A DNA stretch of 64,000 nucleotides from Evernia prunastri. Lineage: Eukaryota; Ascomycota; Lecanoromycetes; Lecanorales; Parmeliaceae. Positions 56,713-64,000 of this stretch are shown in pieces (positions within the stretch are counted from its first letter, which is position 1; each line of letters starts with the position of its first letter). The notes under the pieces are model-generated. The model searched no databases. It was not told the origin of the DNA and was given only the letters and a program-made list of their open reading frames with translations. The DNA lies in the NCBI GenBank assembly GCA_003184365.1, contig NKYR01000049.1, positions 186,001 to 250,000 on the forward strand, given 5' to 3'. The position numbers and the translations under genes are program-made.

Positions 56713-58460
56713 TCACGGATGCCACAAAATTGAGAGCACGCAGCACGCATAACGACATACGAGAGACATCATATGAAGAGTGATGGTGAATGACAATGTT
56801 TCTGTATAAATAAAGAAAAAAAGCATGATTGCGTATTGTCGCCATCTGACTACGCATTCAAGAGGCGAAAAATTGAAAATGTATTGAAGTGTATTTAGTC
56901 TTGTATATATTGGTTGGATCTTCAGAACCAAGCTTTCTGCATACACTCCGCAGCGGTCTACCTCATTACAACATCCATCAAGACTTGACGCAAACAAACG
57001 TAACAGCGTAAGGCTCTGACAGAAAGCAACAGTATCCTTCTGCTAGGTACATGCAGGAGACATCAGCGAACTGGCGTAAAGCCAACAGTAACTTAACCCT
57101 ATCACCAACCCAATTCATCTCAATAAGTGCCCACTCTTTTCCTAGCCGTCCTGTCCTTTGTTGTTTCGGGACTGGTGCGTATTTAAATGACTTGATTCAT
57201 CACAACGGCTTCGAGAAAAAGGCCATTCGCCTCTCCTCTCTATTCCAATCCTGCTTTTCGCTTCGAGCTCCTCGCTTCAGAGATGCCAGAATGCCACTTG
57301 GAGTGTGAGTGTGCGTGTATTGTCGCGTTCGAGATGTACGACATACTCCCCAAGAGGGAAGCGAGAAGCTTCGCGTACAGCGGAATGCCGGTACGTGCAG
57401 TTTCGGCAGATCGCTAGAGGTTATTCATGGTTGAATGAGCGCAGCAGGGAAGATGGCGCGTTTCGTTACACTTCCAGGGTATTCCGAATCATGCGAAAAT
57501 CGGCATAGTTGTATAATTGAATTATTAGTAAAATTGTCCAGCCCGGAGAGTTGTCTAGCCCCGAACTGGATCTAGGAACAGCACTCACCATGGCCAATCC
57601 TTAGTGAAGGTGATGGTCTAGAGGGAATGGTATAAAGTAGTGCGTGTTCTTTGGTCTAATGTCGCCTGATCTGGACTGAAGATATGTAAACCTTATCATC
57701 ACTCTGCACTCACGAACATCGGATCCGATCTCTTATCCTAATAAGCCCAAAGTTTCGAAATACTTTATCGGGGTCTCGGCGTAGTATATGCGATACGGAG
57801 ATAGTATCTCCTCATGCTCTTCGTCTTCGGAACCACGTTTCAAGTGCTATATAATTTTGAGTCCTTCTCGTAGGCTATACATCTCGATATAGTCGAACTG
57901 TCGATAAGACTCGTTCAGGGTATCAATAGTGTTATGAGCTTCATCAGGATGTTCGATGTTGAGATGCTCGAGGATTTCTGCTTCTGTGAAGGACCGACGA
58001 TGATACTGTCTAAAAGAATATATTTATATCACGCGGTCGTCCATATTTGAATATGCATTAAGAGTGGGTTCGCATTAGTCATGACGGAGCGACAGCTGAG
58101 CTATTCGCATATGAATCGATCAGTGTTATGCTGTTTCGTTTCAGCCTGTGGGTTATCAGTGTCTCTTGTGAAGAGGCATATTGATATCAACATATATCAT
58201 AGAGCAAATTCGTTTCCTCCATCGAACCATATTTGTTGTCTTCTACGCCTATAATGGCTTCCCCGTCTTCGTCTTCCTCTTGTGTTGCTACCAATTGTTG
58301 TGGATCCTCGGCAGGAAGAAGATTTCCTGCGAGTAAGCAGGCATCAGGTAAGTAAGAAGCATGAAGAACAGTTGAAATTTCGGTGGTAGTATAGATTGAT
58401 GATCAAAACCTGTAGCACAGTTCTTTGCGGAAGGTTGCTATCCTCCTCGCGGGAATGCGC
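56713..58460. other. Gene-free, partly AT-rich region
   Basis: About 1.75 kb with only short frames. 57510-58260 is AT-richer than the flanks and full of stops on both strands, suggesting decayed sequence. No RNA gene or terminal repeats recognised. Confidence 0.45.
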
Positions 58461-58640
58461 TCGTTAAGAAAGAAACGTAGTGAAGGAAGGGCGGCTCGAT
58501 CCTCCTCGTGGGAACAGGCGGCCTGGAAGAAAGGGTAAGCGGAAGGTTTCCCTCCTTGCTGGAAAGGCGGCATTGAGCTTTGCGGAGCACCGCGAAAGGA
58601 AGACTCTGCGGGAACACCGCGAAAGAGGACTCTGAGCCTT
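58461..58640. repeat. Cluster of short degenerate repeats
   Basis: CCTCCTCGYGGGAA occurs twice (about 58441 and 58501), and GAACACCGCGAAAG / GAGCACCGCGAAAG with following ACTCTG twice (about 58577-58635). The units are purine-rich and non-coding as far as I can see. Confidence 0.5.
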
Positions 58641-58736
58641 GCGGAAGAGACCTATTTTCTTCGGTCTACTGTTGTACAACTGCTTCAGAACCGCAGTGCT
58701 ACGTTTTACGCCCAGCTCGGTGGCCAAGTTGGCTAG

Positions 58737-59021
58737 TTAGCTTTTTTCAATTCCCTCTTCCGTGGGCTCGCCAGTCGCATCGTGTATGATCTCTCGCGGC
58801 ATGAAGAGTTTGGACCCATACCCCATTGTGTCTTTCCAAGCCGCGTACTGTGCAGTGGGCTGCTTATTTTCATGGTTGAACACCGCGGTAGCGAGATCAG
58901 GAAAATTTTGCTTTGCAGTTCGTCCTGGACTGACGAAAGCATCCATAGACTTGAGTGCCGTATTTGGGAAAGAGCTGAATCCTTCGATATCGGCCTGACG
59001 TTGGATGAATTCTCCTTTCAT
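58737..59021 (-). CDS. Orphan ORF, possibly part of a decayed gene
   Basis: A 94-codon frame starting MKGEFIQRQADIEG and ending PTEEGIEKS, with protein-like composition (AAWKDTMGYGSKLF, MPREIIHDATGEPTEEG). It sits on the same strand as the helicase remnant just to its right. No known domain. It may be the tail of a broken gene. Confidence 0.3.
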   Translation of the reverse strand: MKGEFIQRQADIEGFSSFPNTALKSMDAFVSPGRTAKQNFPDLATAVFNHENKQPTAQYAAWKDTMGYGSKLFMPREIIHDATGEPTEEGIEKS

Positions 59022-59639
59022 CTTGTTTAAAGACGGGAAGAGTTTCGACGCCTTTTTCAGAAGGCGTATGGAATTATGTGCTCCGCAAGAAGGGATTGAG
59101 TCATGCTGTCTATTCGTTAAGTACTGTGGCCATCGCCACTGCTTTCCACTCCGCGGCTTCTGGTCTTTTTCGCATCCTTACCATGCTTTCTTCGGCCTCC
59201 TTGCAGTTGCCGCAGCTGACCTCTTCCTTCTCATTCTCGTCAGAGTCAATATCCACCCCGAAAACGTAGTCCGGGAAAACAGCTGCAGGTCTTTCCGTCC
59301 GTCCTCGTCTTTCTTCATAAGCTCAGCGTTTTTAGCGCTGGAGTCCACCAGTTGAACAAATTCTCGAGTTTCAAACATGGTCTTGGTCTCCGTCCAATCC
59401 AAGGTCTCTCTGCTCGTGGCCCTTTGAAGGTCAGTACGATGTCAATGTCTCCACCCGGCTCGACCGACAGGTGAAAGTTTGGAATAATAAAATCAATGGG
59501 ACAGCTTGGCAGACTCAGGGGGCAGTCCGGGCGTATCGTCTACCGGATCAGATTTGGGCCCATAGAGAGCGTCTTGCCGTGAGGGAAACCGGGCAATGTC
59601 TCAGTGGTCTGTGGATTATGTAAATATAGGTAACTGATG

Positions 59640-60408
59640 CGTTAAGAGAGCAGAATATATGGATCAAGAAGTACGTAACACCAGCATGTAACAGATGGCT
59701 ATCCAAGTTTTGCCTAAGCCACCGACATCGGACAAAATGCATGCTCGAATGTGCGGATCACTGTAGAAATCGATGAGGGCTTTCACACGAATAGGTTGCC
59801 AGAATTTCAGCTCTCACGACAGTGCCATGGCTGGCATGCGAAGAATGCTATTGTCGCCATCCCAAGGACTCTTTAGTATTCCACAGGCTGCTTGTAAGTC
59901 TTCTCGCCGGTATTCGACTTTATCGAAATACTGCTGCTCGACGTCGAATGCTTTTGCAGAGGTTTCCGTGGATAGCTGCAACAAAGACCTTTTGGAGAAA
60001 TCTGAGAAAAGGCCAAAAGGACTTACCCATGCTATATCAATTAATAAGAGATAAAGTTTTTCAACAGCTTACATAGCTATAGTATCCATTATAAATTATA
60101 TCATAGGTAGCTTGTCCTTCAGAACCAAACTCAAAGCCGAGTGTCTCTGCATAAAATGCGTAAGGCCAACACCACCAATCATTAATTTTTCTGCTTTCAT
60201 CTCCGCTTCTTCTTGGCATCATAACGGACGAAATGTAAGGAAATAGCCTCTGAGGAAGCATTGGACTTCGTCTACTGATGCTGTTGGAGAAGGAACGGTA
60301 GGAAAAATAATGAATCTTCCTTATCTGAGACACTGGGCTTTCTTCACGACTTTCTGCCCTCGGCCCTTTGAAGGTCACGGTGGTGTTAGTGTCTCCACTC
60401 GACTCCAC
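59640..60408 (-). pseudogene. Remnant of an SNF2-like helicase gene
   Basis: On the minus strand one frame reads LKFWQPIRVKALIDFY, then RACILSDVGGLGKTWIAICYM, the SNF2 motif I region (D-x-GLGKT). Just upstream, after an in-frame TGA at about 59812, the same frame reads AFDVEQQYFDKVEYRRE and LQAACGILKSPWDGDNSIL. Further upstream 60408..60061 encodes a plausible N-terminal part (DWWCWPYAFYAETLGFEFG), linked through possible short introns around 60010-60075. The frame after motif I soon stops, and no helicase motifs II-VI were found in order. A CGA-to-TGA change would explain the stop. SNF2 identity rests on one motif region, so moderate confidence. Confidence 0.45.
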
Positions 60409-63400
60409 CTACATGCGTCTCCGGTGCGTCTCGTTATCGACCACAGGCCACGACTTGCCGGGTTCGTGAGCGCGTATCGCTCTAGGGTGTCCGTGCAGGA
60501 CCCTTTAGTCGTGTAGCGGAGTGCTGATGTGACGCGTTCGGTACCGCTCCCAGCTACGGTGTTGTAAAGCTTGTCAGATTGGGTATAGACCGTAAGCGAC
60601 AAGGACGAGGATTCTTTGTCGGTGTGGTAGCTCCTAGCAGGGCCAGGGAAGAATCAACATCTTTGGCATCGATTCGATCCGAGCTTTCCCAAGCGTATAT
60701 ATAAACTTGCTGGACAAACCGCAACTTGGCCCGTGCACACAAACAAGCTCACAGGTTTGTCATCAGTTCGGACTCGTAGAAACAAATTTCTTGAGCTGCA
60801 TCCACCAATCTACCACACGCTCCGCTTTTTCTGCTGCTCAGCGGTCACAGCACGCTTGTCAGCAAACCCAACACAGATCCGCAGCATGGATGACGCTGCG
60901 AGTGAGTACAGGTTCCAAAGCTTGCGCTATTCATCTATCCCTAGATTTCTGAGACCGACGGCGTCCACAACATGTCGATGTTATTCGGAGGAACGAAGAT
61001 CAGGGCAAGACCAACGGCCAAGTCACCCATTTCCTGACATTCGGATCCCGGCTGGAATGGACAGACACAAAACCAGTCGCCCGTCGGACAGCGGTTTCCG
61101 AGAGGCGCGTCATGTTTGCAGTGACGACGTTTCGGAGGTTTCTCTTTCCACTCGAGTCGCATCTGTCACGAATTGGACCGTCTGGGGACAGTCTACCAGT
61201 TCTCCGCCAGTAGCGGTATTCCCTGTTGCATAACACCATATCAAGTTCTTTGCATCAATTGAGGTACCTTTTGTTATGCCACATATTTCTCTCCCTCTAC
61301 CTCCTATACAATTGGAAGCGAAACACGGCGATACCACTGCCCTCAAATGTCTGCATGTTAAGACATTTAGCCAAAGAGCTCATGCGTGGGGTTGATGTTA
61401 CAGCCTTTTTAACAATGTCATATTGATGATTGGTCTTGGAATGAGGGTGCGCAACAACATGTACGTGCCTTAAAGTTGCTTCATCCAGCAGCTTCTCCTC
61501 TTCATCTACTGTCGTTCCGCCCGCATTTAATTTCTTCCTGAGTGATATTCTTGCGCTCCACGTGCTCGGTAAATTCAAAGTATTCAATTCAGTAAGCGTG
61601 AAAGCTCCTGGGATTCGGAATCGATCCCAGGGTATTTTTATATTGACAGTGATCAAAGTTGAAAGCGATCGAAGCTCAGGCTGCCGATGTCCCAGTACTG
61701 GTGGCTGCCACCATGCATCATCACAAATGCTGAGGTCAGGTGATTACAGCTTCTGCCAGAGACACCTGGTTTCTGGCCGGTAAATTTTGCTGAAATTAGG
61801 ATTCTGGGTGATGCTGAGGTAAGAATGTCTACAACTAATAACGATCATAAATTTGGTGAAGAGTAGCGAGTCTTGAAAAACTCATCCGTCTTCAGAGAGT
61901 ATAGTAATGACAATGATGAAATAGACGACATTGCTTGGCTTGAAGCCCACACCGGTGGCACAGATAGCACGTTTGGTATGACATTTACATATGGATAGCA
62001 TAGCTCGAGAAAAAAAAACAGCGTTGTATAATCCTAGCAACTCGTTCAGGGCTAGTGAGATGACATGGGAAGGACGGGTTTGAATCTCGGTGGCAGTGGG
62101 GTGCGGTCAATCCGACAATATAGGGTCTTCCTTCTCTTCCCTACGCTTAGCAGCAGCATGAGAAGCGAGCGTCAAGGCTGGCGCCGATAAAGACAAGCAT
62201 TGGTGATCTTATGGCCCTGTCTGTGTTTATCTCAACACGAGTCTTTGGTGATGGCTTTTGGTATCCACTGCGTGCAATTCGGCCGCGATAATTCTGTATG
62301 TGTATATATGGGCCTGATTTTGAACAGGTCCTGAAGGCTCTTAAGGAAAACGCCGCGAAAAATGTGTTGCACAATGACCTTGGAGAAGGCTGTGAGAAAA
62401 TATCTTAGTATATCCATAGCCCCTAGACAAGACTGTGATCTATTATAAAGTGTAATCGAGTACGATAAGTGAGCTGTACATTTATTGAATGGCGGTGACG
62501 GATTTGTGATGGTATTGTCGAACTTGTGACAGACAAATAAGTCGAAGCTACATCAGAAGTATCTTCAACAAAGGTATCTAGAATGTGAACGTAGGTATAT
62601 AAGATGAATGCAAGTCTTGTAGATCGAGGAAGATGGGTGAAGTACCAAGGAGTAATCGAGAAGAAGAGCACCTTGAACTGACGTAGTAGCTAGTGAATTT
62701 AAAGGTAGTGTAGAATCATCGAATACTTGACGCTCATAAGTAATAAAGCATCAACTGACGGCTAGGCAAAAGGCCTCTTCCTACTCTGACTGACTGCCAG
62801 TGATCTTCTGCTTCACCTAGTACGGTCCGTAATTGCAGTCATGCGATAATTGCCGTGTTGAGCTCCTTAGCTTCAGAGAAAATATTCCCAAAGCCTCAGT
62901 GACGCCTTCCTGTATTTCGCGGTCTTGATGTTTGAAATCCGGTTGTATTCCCCTTGGCGGCAGTGACCGTGGTTGCTCCACCCATAAGCCTGCTTCTGCC
63001 CATGCATTAGATGTGCTTGTGGCAGTATCGGCAGGCTGGCTGAATCCACCTTAACGACATCTTCGGTGCCACCGTCGTCTTGCTCACATGCACAAAGCAC
63101 AGCGACTTGCCACAGCAAACTGTATCCACTCTCTCGGTCTCTTCGATATGCAAATAGCAATTGATACATATCGTGCACTGGAAGCCTTTGTTCGCTGCCG
63201 CCAGCCTGTGTCTCAGCATCTCGTACATCTTTCTCTTCTCTGATCATCTTTCTTGCCTTCCAGCGGTCTCTATGCGAGCAAAACGTTCTGGCCCAACTTC
63301 TTCTGGGCTTTTTTCCCGCAAGTTTGGGAGTCTGATCATGGAGTGTTTGGACGAACGGTTCTGGGAGTCAGGTGGACGTCCGTGGCGATGTTTTACGCAG

Positions 63401-63846
63401 ACAGAATGCGACTCAACCAAGAAGTACAGCCAATGACTTTACTAGACATATGACCATAGAAAAAGAACCAGACCAAAATTTGGAAAGATGGGGTTATCTT
63501 TTACATATCCGGAAAAACTAGGCCAAGACAAGAGTAGGCCGGGGGGACTTTAGCGCATGAACCATAGTAGAGAGCATGTACAGCAATTGTGTGGAGAGCA
63601 TGTGAATGAAGAACTGACAGGCTGGGTCAGCAAAAGCAGACGCGTAGTGTATGCCACGCCCAACGAAAAGCAGACTATTGATACAAGTCTGGGAAAACTT
63701 CTTAGGATGAGTCAACGTTATGTCAGGTAAGTGGTGGCCGAAGAACCCGTGGAGTTGATGGATAAAGCTCGCGCAGGTGAAATTTTGAAACGATCAAAGG
63801 ATGACGCCAAGAAGAAGACTGAAAATAATTCCTGTACATCAGTATC
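60409..63846. other. Decayed or gene-poor region
   Basis: Short frames on both strands. The most protein-like are minus 61656..61297 (119 codons, WDRFRIPGAFTLTELNTLN...) and minus 63228..63007, the latter with a RING-like pattern described separately. None can be built into a complete gene. AT-rich stretches around 61800-62060 and 62400-62720. Confidence 0.35.
63007..63228 (-). pseudogene. RING-like zinc-binding fragment
   Basis: The minus frame contains FQCTICINCYLHIEE, TVCCGKSLCFVHV and PACRYCHKH: CxxC, a CC/C..H block and a final CxxC. The order is like a RING or related cross-brace finger, but the spacing between the second and last pairs is irregular and an overlapping frame (63247..62873) covers the same stretch. 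Probably a degraded or unusual zinc finger. Confidence 0.3.
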
Positions 63847-64000
63847 TCACGTATCCTGTGTCCCATCTGCTACTCTTTTGATATCGCGATAAGGTTGCTT
63901 CCCGTTCATCAGCGGACTCTTCTCGGCCTCTTGTTTCTGTTCACTAGCTCTCCTTTGCTCACTAATACTGCCACTCTCCAAAACCTTGGCTCCACCTTTC
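63847..64000 (-). CDS. 3' end of a gene continuing past the window edge
   Basis: On the minus strand a frame is open from the window edge for about 50 codons to TGA 63847..63849. It is hydrophilic (ESGSISEQRRASEQKQEAE, SPLMNGKQPYRDIKRVADG), as for a cytosolic protein tail. Product cannot be named from this part. Codon-like composition and the clean edge support a real C-terminus. Confidence 0.35.
   Translation of the reverse strand, partial: KGGAKVLESGSISEQRRASEQKQEAEKSPLMNGKQPYRDIKRVADGTQDT

Noticed and set aside
62060..62100. tRNA-like B box (GGTTTGAATCTC)
   Set aside because: No matching A box, acceptor stem or cloverleaf could be built around it.
1..64000. Secondary-metabolite gene cluster
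   Set aside because: Only one broken monooxygenase and one C2H2 regulator are present, far apart, with no backbone synthase, so no cluster is supported.
1..64000. CRISPR array or bacterial mobile element
   Set aside because: Spliced eukaryotic genes fill the window; the regular 63-bp repeat at 33.3 kb is a coding tandem repeat without spacers.

Overview
The window is nuclear DNA of a filamentous ascomycete (Pezizomycotina). The evidence is the set of single-copy fungal genes (PalH/Rim21, a Dsc/Tul1 RING ligase, Spg1/Tem1, Rrb1, the mitochondrial processing peptidase alpha subunit, Lag1 ceramide synthase, a SAT4/Pth11-type membrane protein and a large C2H2 regulator), 47-80 bp GT..AG introns with CTGAC/CTAAC-like branch sites, and long non-coding gaps. 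A Dothideomycete-like source is plausible, but the sequence alone does not fix it. Most exon joins below were worked out by hand from splice motifs and frame continuity.

Layout. 0-12 kb is gene-dense: a GPI-anchored secreted protein (-), MPP-alpha (-), Dsc ligase (+), Spg1 GTPase (-) and Rrb1 (+). 10.6-15.4 kb holds a leader with three degenerate repeats, a lineage-specific SGHSSK-repeat protein, several microsatellites and a 228-bp duplication abutting a single N (a likely assembly join). 15.4-19.8 kb is a long gene-free stretch upstream of a 1191-residue C2H2 transcription factor. A transglutaminase-like proline-rich protein follows at 24.6-26.7 kb.

26.7-34.2 kb is an orphan, repeat-rich accessory region on the minus strand: a ~300-bp unit in three diverged tandem copies, a 133-bp duplication of a gene's 3' end including its stop codon, a short multi-intron candidate gene, and a 63-bp (21-codon) tandem repeat in a decaying ORF.

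35-50.5 kb is again conserved: a Pgc1-like phosphodiesterase (-), an AT-rich island, a SAT4-type membrane protein (+), two divergent F-box genes (one with two UBA/CUE-like C-terminal motifs), palH (-) and LAG1 (+). At 51.6-53.4 kb an FAD monooxygenase is broken twice: by a 494-bp element with 18-bp terminal inverted repeats and an 8-bp target duplication (a hAT-type MITE) inside its nucleotide-binding motif, and by a 3' frameshift. A membrane-anchored GH127-type glycosidase lies at 54.1-56.7 kb. The last 7 kb is mostly decayed sequence, including remains of an SNF2-like helicase, with the 3' end of another minus-strand gene at the right edge.

The genes form no obvious cluster or pathway; the housekeeping genes are independent. 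The items most worth a second look are the MITE-broken monooxygenase and the tandem-repeat orphan loci at 28.6-30.8 kb and 33.3-34.1 kb.
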